Below are positions 35,576-46,675 of a stretch of DNA of 64,000 nucleotides, piece after piece. How positions within the stretch are numbered: position 1 is the stretch's first letter; the number at the start of each line of letters is the position of its first letter. Position numbers and translations under genes: made by a program. Under the pieces are notes generated by a model that was not told the origin of the DNA, did no database searches, and saw nothing but the letters and a program-made list of their open reading frames with translations. Source of the stretch: Euptelea pleiosperma (lineage: Eukaryota; Streptophyta; Magnoliopsida; Ranunculales; Eupteleaceae); assembly GCA_035048495.1 (NCBI GenBank), contig CM068552.1:19966154-20030153 (forward strand), written 5' to 3'.

Positions 35576-35703
35576 ATCTCCATGATGACCACACTGTAGG
35601 TAGCAATGTATCACATCCTACCTCTTTATGATTCCAATGAGCTAGGCCATAACAAGAAAAAAATCTTGGTATGTTAACAATCAAACGATGACCACAATTT
35701 GTG

Positions 35704-35806
35704 ATTTTAAATTGTGTAACCAACCAACTGCGTAGGGTGGGTCTTAGTAGATGTTTATAGTCTTTAGACACACAATATTTGTAGGTGCATTAAAGATTAT
35801 GCTCCT
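35704..35806. repeat. Second single unamplified satellite monomer
   Basis: Runs TTTTAAATTGTGTAACCAAC to GGTGCATTAAAGATTATGCT and is followed by CTACAACAATTAATATATACTC and the 136-bp repeats. This is the same order as at 29025 and 43480. It is clearly closer to the satellite consensus (TAGTCTTTAGACACACAATA is present) than the monomer at 29025. Confidence 0.8.
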
Positions 35807-35844
35807 ACAACAATTAATATATACTCTCAAGTCTTTACAAACTA

Positions 35845-36310
35845 CTGAGAGCGCAGACAAGTCTAGACTTCTCCATTATTAAGGACGCAGAGAGAGTTAA
35901 GACGGTCAGCAACGCGACAATAAGAGCTCAAGAATTTGTGGTTGGGATTGTCATATGGCTGTCACTACTTGATTACTATAGGAAGTGCAGACAAGTTTGG
36001 ACTTCTCCATTATTAAGGACGCGGAGAGAGTTACGACGGTCAGCAACACGACAATAAGAGCTCAAGAATTTGTGTGGTTGGGATCGCCATATGGCTGTCA
36101 CTACTTGATTACTACAGGAAGTGCAGACAAGTATGGACTTCTCCATTATTAAGGACGCGGAGAGAGTTAAAACAGTCAACAACGCGACAATAAAAGCTCA
36201 AGAATTTGTGTGGTTGGGATTGCCATATGGCTGTCACTACTTGATTACTATTGGAAGTGCAAACAAGTCTAGACTTCTCCATTATTAAGGATGTGTAACC
36301 AGTCAATGAG
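35845..36310. repeat. 136-bp tandem repeat, about 3.5 units
   Basis: CTCCATTATT recurs at 35871, 36005, 36141 and 36277 (spacing 134, 136, 136). Short conserved minus-strand frames through it arise because the unit repeats, not from selection on protein. Confidence 0.88.
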
Positions 36311-36478
36311 AGCTCAAGATTGTGCCATCTGGCTCATAATGTGGTCCATCATAAAGGCTGATGATGAACGTCCGTCATCCAAGATTTGTTCATCTTTTTT
36401 CGACTTTGCATGTCCAAAAGATGAAAATCCTTACTCTACTATATATTTTCCAAAAAGTAATAATAATTAGATTTTTTC

Positions 36479-37155
36479 AGACGGAAAATTTCATAAACGA
36501 AAAAAAAACTTACAAAAACACAAAAAACTTTCTGAAATTTATAAAAAAAAGTAACTAAACACCCTTTCAAATGGCATCTCACCCCGACAAAATTAAAGCT
36601 TAAAAAAGGCTGACAGGGCATCTGTACAGACGCCGTTTAAAAGGGCGTTTGCCCATAAAGTAGTAAAACTTCTGTCAACAATACGAGCCACGTGGCACTC
36701 TCTTAGTGGACGCTGACCTTATGGATGTTTGGCCAGTCCCTCAGTGGACCTGCAAACCAAAAATCAGCCTGATTATTATTTTACAACCTTTTGATCTTTG
36801 CACTCAAATAATGCTCAAAATCCAATGGTTAAAATCAACCCATGAAAATAACTTCAATCCAATGCTTATAAACCACTGATCATGTTTATTTTTGGTCTGT
36901 AGGCCAACCTAGTGATTGGCCAAAGATCCATACGGCCAGCGTCCACTAAGATTGTGCCACATGGCCCGTATTGCTGACAAGTTTTACTCCTTTAACGCAT
37001 CTGAACAGAACCCTTGAAAGGGCGTTTGTCAACCTTTTTCAGCTTTAATTTTTGTCGGGGTGAGACCGCCAGTTACTTTTTTTTTGCAAATGTCAGAAAG
37101 TTTTTTTTTCTTTTTGTAAATACATTTAAATTTTTTTTCGTTTATGAAATTTTCT
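36479..37155. mobile_element. Foldback (near-palindromic) element with empty-site support
   Basis: Inverted ends GAAAATTTCATAAACG (left) and CGTTTATGAAATTTTC (right). The arms carry matching CACCCTTTCAAA / GGGCGTTTG, AAAATTAAAGCTTAAAAAAGG and GGCCACGTGG-like words in mirror order. The flanks read TTAGATTTTTTC before and TAGTTTTTTC after; the homologous site at 29575-29590 is a single TTAGATTTTTTC without insertion. This suggests a target duplication of 9-10 bp, as made by Mutator-like elements. Confidence 0.7.
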
Positions 37156-37307
37156 AGTTTTTTCATTGATGAGTATTTTTACTCCAATCCTAATATTTTC
37201 TCATTTACATTTGCTTTCAAAAATCACTATAAAGACAGTTTTGCAAAGGGTGCAGGTAAAAAGCACATCTTAATTTGAAAAATATTAAGCGGAGGTGGTA
37301 AAAACTA

Positions 37308-37625
37308 AGGTTTAAAAAACGGCCGTTATAACGAAAATAACGGCTGTTATAATGGATTCGGACCTACTCCATTACGTTATGGACCGTTAAAACGCCCAAA
37401 AAATAATGGCCGTTATAACGAAAATAACGACTGTTATTTTCTGGAAAATTTTGTGGAAAAAACGGCTGTTATTTCATTTTTTCTGTTATTTTCCATTTTT
37501 GAAATTTTTTCCCATTATTTCCGTTATATTCCGTTTTTGGCCCTGAGCTTTTTTTCCGTTATAACGGAAAAAATGGTAACACCCCCAGTCCGTTATACCG
37601 TTATAATGGTCCCCTTTAAACCTTG
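37308..37625. mobile_element. TAACGG-rich MITE with AAGGTTTAAA terminal inverted repeats
   Basis: Begins AAGGTTTAAAAAACGGCCGTT and ends GTCCCCTTTAAACCTTGG. It interrupts GGTGGTAAAAAC, which is continuous at 29715-29730. Copies are at 51978-52243 and 57411-57676 (the inverted pair), with related sequence at 34080, 39110 and 50565. Confidence 0.65.
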
Positions 37626-38589
37626 GTAAAAACCATAGTGAAAAAATCAATTCCCAAAATAAAAATGGTTAGCAGATTAGTAGACATACGTGGTTCACTT
37701 GGCAACGGAATCAAGCTAATCTGCACAATGGTTCAGAATGTAAATTTTGCTCGCACCATCATATGTACCTTGAAAACAGTGAGATGAAATGAGCATTCCA
37801 TGTAGGTGCAGACTATACTTAACATATATTCATGCACCACTTGTGCAGATTAGTTTTTGTCCACTGAATCTTGTATGCAAACAGTTTCATATTTTAGAGC
37901 ATGTAAATATGAGAAAATTTTTGAAGCATCGGAGCAGTGGCCAATCACATCTCGCCACCAACCCAGAAATGCTTTTTTAACAGCAGATTGTGGTGCGATG
38001 TGATTGGCCACTGCTTCAAAAATCCACTACTTCAAAAAATTTCTCATGTAAATTGTGTCAGCCTGATTAGTGATTTACAACCTTTGGATCTTTACTCCCA
38101 AACAACGCTTAGAAATCACTGATCAGGTTTATTTTTTGTTTGTAGGTCCACCAAGTGATTTGCCAAACATCCATATGGTCAGTGCTCTCTAAAAATGTGC
38201 CACGTGACTCGTAATGTGAACATGAAAAATTATTTTATATTACAAATATTTTATTTTTAAGTTTTATTTATTTTTGCTGAATTTTTAATTCATTATGTGC
38301 ACATTGTTTCTCATCCTAAAAAATGGACAAAGTACTCCTCTGCGCACAGGGTTAAGTCGTCTTATAAAAAACCTTAGGGCCCGTTTGGAATGCCATTTTT
38401 ACAAAAATGCTTTATTTTAAAAGAGGGTTTTTGAAAAGGTATTTCTCTTAAAAAGTTTATTTGGACAATCATTAATGCAAAATGTATTTTATCTTCTCTT
38501 AGTGGGCCTACCACTAAAATTGATGAGTGATAGATGGGGAGGGGGTGTGGGAGTAGGGTTTCGTTGTTTATTTTGTTCATTGAGCTTTT
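37626..38589. repeat. Segment shared with the inverted-duplication arms
   Basis: Collinear with about 57690-58700 (and inverted at about 50950-51960), with point differences and small indels. It contains foldback-type modules (GCAGTGGCCAATCACATC and its mirror). The similarity ends at 38589, where truncated RLP exon sequence begins. Confidence 0.65.
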
Positions 38590-38997
38590 ACCATATTCCC
38601 TGGCTTTCTTTCCTTTTACCAAAAAATATAAGCTCGATCACCGGAGGACCTGTTGAATAGGAATTAAATGAGGCGCAATACACCCCATCCCATTCACAGC
38701 AATCGTCTCCAACCCATTCATTTAAGAGAGCAGAGCCATTGGGATAGTTGAGGGAGTCTCTGAGTTGTAAAAGAGCTGTCCTCTCCTTCAAACACCCTTT
38801 GCGCACCTATAAAACCAGCTGCAACGCATAACACACACAAGCAGGGGTCACCACCGGAACCTTATTTAAACACAAGGCCATGATCATTCTCAGATACTTA
38901 TGATTAATTACTAGCTGGAAATGGAAATGAGAAAGCAGAAGGAGAAGAAAGAGAATGGATGGATAGTGTTTTGCAGTTCTGCCTTCTGGATTTATAA
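38590..38997 (-). pseudogene. Truncated RLP exon 1 copy
   Basis: Nearly identical to exon 1 of the gene (33558-33963), including the KGCLKE cap start, the CCEWDGVYC motif and the signal-peptide region. It stops at TACCATATTCCC (38590), in the middle of exon 1, with no later exons. A 2-bp or similar change after VPVV shifts the frame in the signal peptide (CVCYALQLVL then stop), and small deletions are seen before LKERTALLQ. It cannot make the receptor. Confidence 0.9.
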
Positions 38998-40600
38998 GCA
39001 CCATTATTCAATATTCATCCAGTCAAAATAGTCCATCTTAATTAGTAAAATGTGAATCCGGTTGTTGTTCCTTGAATGCCTTATAGACCAATACCAATAC
39101 ACAAAATTTCGTTTAAATACGGTAACACCCCAAGCCCGTTTCTGTTAAAACCGTTTAAACACGTTTTAAAGTTTTTGAATTTAACAGCCCGTTTTACTTT
39201 TTTTTAACGGCCGTTAATATTGTTTAAACAACCGTTTAATTCTTGAAAAAAAATTGTGAAAAAAATGGCAGTTAAATCCGTTTAATTCCATTAAATTTTT
39301 TTTTTTTTAATTTTTAAATTTCAAATTTTGAATTTCAGCACCATTTTTTCCGTTAAAATCCGTTAAATCCCATTTTTTTCATTTTTGCCCCTTGCCATTC
39401 CAATCCGTTTTAATGGCCGTTTAAATGGTAACGCCCCCAGTCCATTTAACCGTTAAAACGGCCTCCTTTAAACCTTGCTTTATGATTCAAATGAGCTGGG
39501 CCATAACCAAAAAACAAAAAAATCTTCACTGCACTTTTAAGGATTCAAAAACTTGCTCCAAAGTCTGCAGGTTACGACCCTATATTCCCCGGTGTCTCAA
39601 CGAGAAATACTTCTATCACAGCGTTCTAATAGGTGCTTTTATCACAATACAAAACACAGGCCACGTGGCACACTCTTAGTAGACGTTGACCGTATTGGCC
39701 AGTCCCTCGGTGGACCTATAAACCAAAAATCAGCTTGATTAGTTATTAACAACCTTTGGATCTTTGCACCCAAATAACGCTCAATTAATGCTTGAATTCT
39801 TACCGTTAAAATCAACCCATGAAAATAACTTCAAATATACACTTCTTTGATTTTTTGTACTTTTTTAGTACCAATACACAAAAAATCAGTTTGATGATCT
39901 CTAGCCATTGGATTTAAGCATTTTTCATGGGATGATTTATAACGGTTGGATTCAAGCATTTTTTTTTTGGGTACTATCAAATGGCTAGAGATCACCAAAC
40001 CAACATGAATGATTGGCCCATCCGTGAAAATAGGAGGATTCTGACAGCCATGGCCAATGAGTACCCTAGATAATGCTCAAATCCACCATTAAAATCAACT
40101 CATGGAAAAGACTCAAAGTCAGCAATTAGAAATCACCAATCAGGTTGATTTTCGGCCTATAGATCCATGTAGGAATTTGCCAAACATCCCTACGGTGAGT
40201 GGTCTCTAAGAGTGCCATCTGGCTGACACGGAGTCCGTGAGGATGCATGTTCAAAGACGTTCGCAAGCAAATATGGACTGCGCAATAACAAGTCATGCCC
40301 AGTTGCCCACCAAAACACCATAGTCTTTACTCCTCAGGACTTTAAGGGAGACAAGACAATCTCCATGATGACCACACCGTAAGTAGCAATGTATTGCATC
40401 CTACCTCTTTATGATTCCAATAAGCTGGGCCATAACCAAAAAAAAAATCTTGCTACGTTAACAATCAGACGATGACTACAGTGTACGTAGATAGCAATGT
40501 ATCACATCCTACCTCTTTATGGTTCCAAGGAGCTGGGCCATACCGGAAAAAAAAAATAATTCACTGGACTTCTAAGAAATCAAAAACTTGCTCCAAAGTC
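38998..40600. other. Duplicated upstream flank of the truncated RLP copy
   Basis: Collinear with 33964-35700: promoter-proximal sequence, the TAACGG-rich element (39110-39478), near-palindromic modules, one 86-bp unit (about 40260-40350) and TCTCCATGATGACC. It lacks the 86-bp expansion. No other gene. Confidence 0.7.
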
Positions 40601-40825
40601 TTCATCACTTGCCCATCGGCTTAATGATCGTGCATCACATATACCCATGCTTACTTTTAAAAAATAAAAATTAAAACCAAATCCTATACTCAGGTATATG
40701 TGGTGCGCGATCATCAATCGCATGATTGCCGCTTCAAAAATCCTGCCGCTTCAAACAATTTATAGGATTACAGTAGCCATCTCATCTCTAAAGACTTTAT
40801 TGTGGACCGTTTTCATATTATTGAA
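40600..40825. other. Short unassigned region
   Basis: AT-rich. The words GGTATATGTG and GATCATCAATCGCATGATTGCCGCTTCAAA resemble 22950-23010, so it shares a dispersed repeat with that region. No gene. Confidence 0.4.
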
Positions 40826-41820
40826 AACTAGTGGGTGGCCCGTCCCCACGGCACTCCCCGACAAAGTATTTGTCAAAATCGAGTGTGAATGGCTCAGATC
40901 CACCGTCCAGTTGGGGGATAAGATCTCAGCCATCCTTTATGAAGCCGGATAAGAGGGGGAGACAACTTCCCTGTTTTGTTATATAGACTAGTGGGTGCCC
41001 CGTGCCATCGGCACTCCTCGACAAAGAATTTGTCAAAATCAAGTGAGTGGCGGAGATCCACCGTCCATTTGGGGGAGGATTAGAGGAGGTATAAGTAGAG
41101 AGACAAACAATGTGTTTTGTTATATAGAATAGTAAATGGCACATGCCCACAGCACTCTCCAACAAAAGCATTTGCAAAAATTGGGTGCCTTCGGCACTCA
41201 AACGGTATAACGGATTGGGACGTTACCATTTTTCCATTATAGCAACTGATATAACAGATTGTATCGCACAGATGGAGAAATGGGAAAATAACAAAAAATA
41301 ATGGTGTTGAAATTTAAATTTTGAATAAATTGAGGTCAAATGAGGCGGATCGAGGGGCTGAAATATAACCGTCCACATTAGAATGATGGATTTGATCTCA
41401 ACCACTCTTTATCTAACCGTCCACATTAGATGGATGGATAAGATAAGAGAATACAACTGAGTTGTCTTGATATATGCGTGGGTGGCCTGTGCCCACGGCA
41501 CTTTCCAACAAAGTGTTTGTCAAAATCGGGTGGGAGTTAATCTCAGCCATCGATATGAAGCATAGTGGATCTCAGCCACTCATTATTGAAGCCAGATAAG
41601 ATAAGAGGGGGTATAAGAAACCACAGTCACTTGTTATATTGATAGTGGGTGGCTCGTGCCCTCGGCACTCCCCGACAGAGCATTTGCCAAAATCAAGTGA
41701 GTGGCTGGCCGAGATCCACCGTCCATTTGGGGGATAAGATCTCAGCCATCCTTTGTTGAAACATATAATATGGGGTATAAGTGGGGAGACAACTTCCCTG
41801 TTTTGTTATATAGATAATAT
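40826..41820. repeat. Degenerate tandem repeat, about 140-170-bp units
   Basis: Units start near ATATAGACTAGTGGGTGGCC and include GCACTCCCCGACAAAG, TTTGTCAAAATC and GATCCACCGTCCA(T)TTGGGGG. Starts are seen near 40828, 40987, 41127, 41473 and 41645. The wording is common in plant mobile DNA, but I cannot name the element. Confidence 0.65.
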
Positions 41821-41869
41821 ACAAGAATATTATAAGTATATAATAGATTGGACGGTCAAGTTCATTTGA

Positions 41870-43480
41870 TTAAATTGATTTTTGGTTTTAAATTGTGCAA
41901 CCAACCAACTGTGTAGGGTCTTAGTTGATGTTTATAGTCTTTAGACGCACAATATTCGTAGGTACATTAAAGATAATACTCAAATTGATTTATTGTTTTA
42001 AATTGTACAACCAACCGTGTAAGATTTTAGTTGATGTTTATAGTCTTTAGACGCACAATATTCATAGGTGCATTAAAGATGATGCTCAAATTGATTTATA
42101 GTTTTAAATTGTGCAACCAACCAACTATGTAGGGGTCTTTGTTGATGTTTATAGTCTTTAAACGCACAATATTCGTAGGTACATTAAAGATTATACTCAA
42201 ATTGATTTGTTGTTTTAAATTATGCAACCAACCATGTAAGGTCTTAGTTGATGTTTATAGTCTTTAGACGCACAATATTAATAGGTGCATTAAAGATGAT
42301 GCTCAAATTGATTTGTTGTTTTAAATTATGCAACCAACCAACCAACTGTGTAGGGTCTTAGTTGATGTTTATAGTCTTTAGACACACAATATTCGTAGGT
42401 ACATTAAAGATGATACTTAAATTGATTTGTGGTTTTAAATTGTAGAACCAACCGTTTAAGGTCTTAGTTGATGTTTATAGTCTTTAGACGCACAATATTC
42501 ATTAGTCCATTAAAGATAATGCTCAAATTGATTTATGATTTTAAATTGTGTAACAAACCAACTATGTAGGGTCTTAATTGATGTTTATAGTCTTTAGATG
42601 CACAATATTCGTAGTTACATTAAAGATAATACTTAAATTGATTTGTAGTTTTAAATTATATAACCAACCGTGTAAGGTATTAGTTGATGTTTATAATTTT
42701 TATAGGCAAAATATTAATAGGTGTATTAAAGATAATTCTCAAATTGATTTATAGTTTAAATTTCGCAACCAACCAACTGTGTAGGGTATTAATTATTGTT
42801 TATAGTCTTTAAACGCACAATATTCGTAGGTGCATTAAAGATGATACTCAAATTGATTTATTATTTTAAATTGTTCAACCAACCGTGTAAGGTCTTAGCT
42901 GATGTTTATAATCTTTAGACGCACAATATTTATAGGTTCAATAAAGATGATGCTCAAACTGATTTTTGATTTTAAATTATACAACCAACCAACTGTGTAG
43001 GTCTTAGTTTAAGTTTATAGTCTTTAAACATACAATATTCGTAGGTGCATTAAAGATAATACTTAAATTGATTTGTGGTTTTAAATTTTGCAACCAATCG
43101 TGTAAGGTCTTAGTTAATTTTATAGTCTTTAGACGCACAATATTAATAGATTCATTAAAGATGATGCTCAAATTGAATTACGATTTTAAATTGTACAACT
43201 AACCAACTGTATAGGGTCTTAGTTAATGTTTATAGTATTTAGAAACACAATATTCATATGTTTATTAAAGATGATACTCAAATTATTTGTGGTTTTAAAT
43301 TATGCAACCAACCGTGTAAGGTCTTAATTGATGTTTATAATCTTTAGACACAATATTTATAAGTGTATTAAAAATGATGCTCAATTTGATTTGTGGTTTT
43401 AAATTGTGCAATCAACCAACTATGTAGGATCTTAGTTGATATTTATAGTCTTTAGAAGCACAATATTTGTAAGTAAATTA
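41870..43480. repeat. Satellite block 1, alternating about 107- and 110-bp monomers
   Basis: About 15 monomers in head-to-tail order. The core is TTAGTTGATGTTTATAGTCT, TTAGACGCACAATATT and GCATTAAAGATGAT. Two types alternate: one has CCAACCAACTGTGTAGGG and TTCGTAGGT...GATACTCAAA, the other CCAACCGTGTAAGG and TTAATAGGT...GATGCTCAAA. ACGCAC positions 41944, 42051, 42162, 42268, 42382, 42488, 42598 give spacings alternating near 106-107 and 110-114. The higher-order unit is therefore about 217 bp. Confidence 0.93.
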
Positions 43481-43841
43481 AAGATGATTTTTCTACAACT
43501 ATTAATATCTACTCCTAAGTCTTCAAAAACTACTGGGAGCGCAAACAAGTCTAAACTTCTCCATTATTAAGGAGATGGAGAGAGTTAAGACGGTCAGCAA
43601 CGTGACAAAAAGAGCTCGAGAATTTGTGTGGTTGGGATTGCCATATGGCTGTCACTACTTGATTATTGTAGGAAGTGCAAATAAGTCTGGACTTCTCCAT
43701 TATTATTAAGGACGCATAACCAGTAAATGGGAGTTCAAGATTGTGCCATCTGGCTCATAATGTGGTCCATCATAAAGGTTAATGATGATCATCCGTCATC
43801 CAAGATTTGCTCATCTTTTTTCTACTTTGTATGTCCAAAAG
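43481..43841. repeat. Non-satellite interruption with 136-bp repeats
   Basis: Runs CTACAACTATTAATATCTAC, two 136-bp units (GACTTCTCCATTATTAAG-type), CATCATAAAGGTTAATGATG and CTACTTTGTATGTCCAAAAG. This order matches 29128-29530 and 35806-36420 in the receptor gene flanks. Confidence 0.75.
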
Positions 43842-44742
43842 TTGAAATTGATACTGAAATTGATATTTGATTTTAAATTGTGCAACCAACTAACTGTGTA
43901 GGGTTTTAGTTGATGTTTATAGTTTTTAGACGCACAATATTCGTAGGTGCATTAAAGTTGATACTTAAATTGATTTGTAGTTTTAAATTGAGAAATCAAC
44001 CGTGTAAGGCCTTAACTGATGTTTATAGTCTTTAGATGAACAATATTAATAAGTTTATTAAAGATGATGCTTAAATTAATTTGTGGTTTTAAATTGTGCA
44101 ACCAACCAACTGTGTAGGGTCTTAGTTGATGTTTATAGTCTTTAAACGCACAATATTAATAGGTGCATTAAAGATGATGCTAAAATTGATTTTTGATTTT
44201 AAATTGTGTAACCAACTAACTATGTAGGGTCTTAGTTGATGTTTATAGTCTTTAGACGTACAATTTTCGTAGGTGCATTAAAAATTATACTCAAATTGAT
44301 TTGTGATTTTAAATTGTGCAACCAACCGTGTAAGGTCTTAGTTGATGTTTATAGTCTTTTGACGCACAATATTATAGGTGCATTAAAGATGATGCTAAAA
44401 TTAATTTATGATTTTAAATTGTACAACCAACCAACCAATTGTGTAAGGTCTTAGTTGATGTTTATAGTCGTTAGACACACAATATTCGTAGGTGTATTAA
44501 AGATGATACTTAAATTGATTTGTAGTTTTAAATTATGCAACCAACCGTGTAAGGTCTTAATTGATTTTTATTGTCTTTAAAAATACAATATTAATAGGTG
44601 TATTAAAGACGATGCTAAAATTGATTTGTGGTTTTAAATTTAGAAACTAACCAACTGTGTAGGGTCTTAGTTGATGTTTATAGTCTTTAAACGCACAATA
44701 TTCGTTGGTACATTAAAGATAATACTTAAATTGATTTGTGGT
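43842..44742. repeat. Satellite block 2
   Basis: About eight monomers of the same alternating satellite. It is bounded on the left by CTACTTTGTATGTCCAAAAG (43822-43841) and on the right by TTTTTCTACTTTGCATGTCC (from 44742), i.e. by a direct repeat of about 24 bp from the RLP 3' flank. At the intact paralogous site (29506-29530) this sequence is single. Confidence 0.88.
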
Positions 44743-46069
44743 TTTTCTACTTTGCATGTCCAAAAGATGAAAATCCTTACTCTACTATATTTTTTTCAAA
44801 AATTAAAAAGATTAGATTTTTTCATTGATGGGTATTCTTACTCCAATCAACATGTTCACATTTACCTTTGCTTTCAGAAAACACAATATAGCTAGTTTTA
44901 CAGCAGATGTACTTTTCATTAATGTGAAAAAATACTAAGCGGATGTGGTAAAAACATACTGAAAAATGTTTTTTAGGTTAAAATTAAATGTTTTCAAAAC
45001 AGTAAGATGCCATGAGCATTCCAGGTCCTAGTTAGCAATTCGGCATAAGAAAAAATTTGGGATGGAATAGTACGAATATAATCCATTTTGAAAATATTGT
45101 AATACGGTAAAAAAAGGGTCAAATAAATGGAAAATGGAAAAAAAAATAATTCAAAAATAATTAATGTATAATAAGATTGAAGAAATAAAAATCTTCACTG
45201 GGCTTCTAAGAAATCAAAAACTTTCTCCAAAGTCTCCATCACTTGCCCATCGAAAATAAAAATAAATAATCCTTCAGACTTAATGGTTACCAAGGGTTCA
45301 TTTTTATTTTTTGATAAACGATGAAGATTAACCATCCTAATACCAACATGCCTAGTAGTTAGTGCACATGGAGAAAATTTCTGCTACCAATGAACATTTT
45401 CCCGAGGGACGCAATTTCCACTAGAGCACATGATTGGCCCACCTCTTGATGGACCTACACACCAAAGAGCAGTATGATGATCTCTAACAATCAGATTCGA
45501 ACAATTTTCATGGTGTGATTTAATTTCTAACTTTTCTCAATGATTTCTTATTCCCTTGTGTTTTTCTAACCAAACCATTGACCAACATACATACGGAAGC
45601 ATACGTGCTTATGTAATATGTATCTAGTTACTAACAAATCCACTCACATTCTAGACCATACTTGCACACAATGTATCAGTAACCTTAGGTTAGATCATAA
45701 AATAATAAATTTATGATCTAATCTAAGGTCATAAAAGTTTTAAAATAAAAGAGAGTCCAGAAGATGTACGATGCTTTCTTATTATTATTACGCAGTATTA
45801 GAATGACGTGTGATTAAAAGAATGAAGAAAAAAAAGGCTTATACAGGATCAAAATGCCCCTATCTATATTCAACATACATTAGATACTGCTAGGGTGTTT
45901 TGGAAGGAAAAAAATAACAAGAAATGTCGCTACCAGTCAAAGGGGTTGGCTGAAAGTGGTGAGGCTCCGTATAATAATAGAGATTAAAGAGTATTTATTA
46001 TCATCATAAAAATAATATACCAACAGAGCTGATCACAACTTTTAAAACAAATATCAAGAAAGCCTCTCA
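44743..46069. other. Duplicated 3' flank of the RLP gene
   Basis: Collinear with 29508-30808, with few substitutions and small indels, running without a break into the coding fragment that follows. Confidence 0.8.
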
Positions 46070-46675
46070 CTACACTGATAAATGAATCCATCCATGATTC
46101 CATAGTACCTCATTTGCCAATTTTTGCTTAAGAGAAGAGGAGTAATGACAAACCAAAATCCCAACAAGTAACAGATAGTCACACATGAGTATAAAATAGA
46201 TCATTATCAAAAATTCTTGCTTGATCATCATCTTGCCTAATAGATTGTTGAAGGCAACACTAAAAATAGAAAGAAAATCAAGTTGAACCATTTGAGTGGG
46301 GATTGTCCCTACTAACTTGTTATGAGAGAGATCCAAACTCTCCAGTTCTTTCAATTTTTGGAAAGACTCTGGAAAATAACCAGTTAGATGATTATTAGAC
46401 AAGTTCAATGAACGAAGCACTATTAAATCTCTCATTTGTGATGGGATATCACCCCCTAATTTGTTTCTAGACAAATCAATTCCAGTCATCAAGTTAAGAG
46501 GCATACCCTCGTAAGAGTACTTATTTTCCTTTGTGGTGAAATCCATTTTGAGCACAGAGACTGAGGATATTTTAAAGTAAAGTTTAGATTTTTTGTTCCA
46601 TGGAGTAATATTGTTGAAACAAGAATGAATACTTCCAGATAAATAATTACTATAGAGATCTAAGATATGCAAATT
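46070..46675 (-). pseudogene. RLP 3' fragment, frameshifted
   Basis: It matches the last third of the RLP gene (30809-31576), from MHILDLYSNYLSG through the island (KMDFTTKENKYSYEG) and the last LRRs to the C-terminus. A deletion of 130 bp removes the LRR C-terminal cap and acidic domain; both deletion ends carry ATCTT. The frame shifts after NNLLGK and reads KQEFLIMIYFILMC. Upstream it ends within CAAATT (46675), where satellite block 3 starts, so the first two thirds of the gene are absent. It has no promoter. Confidence 0.92.
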
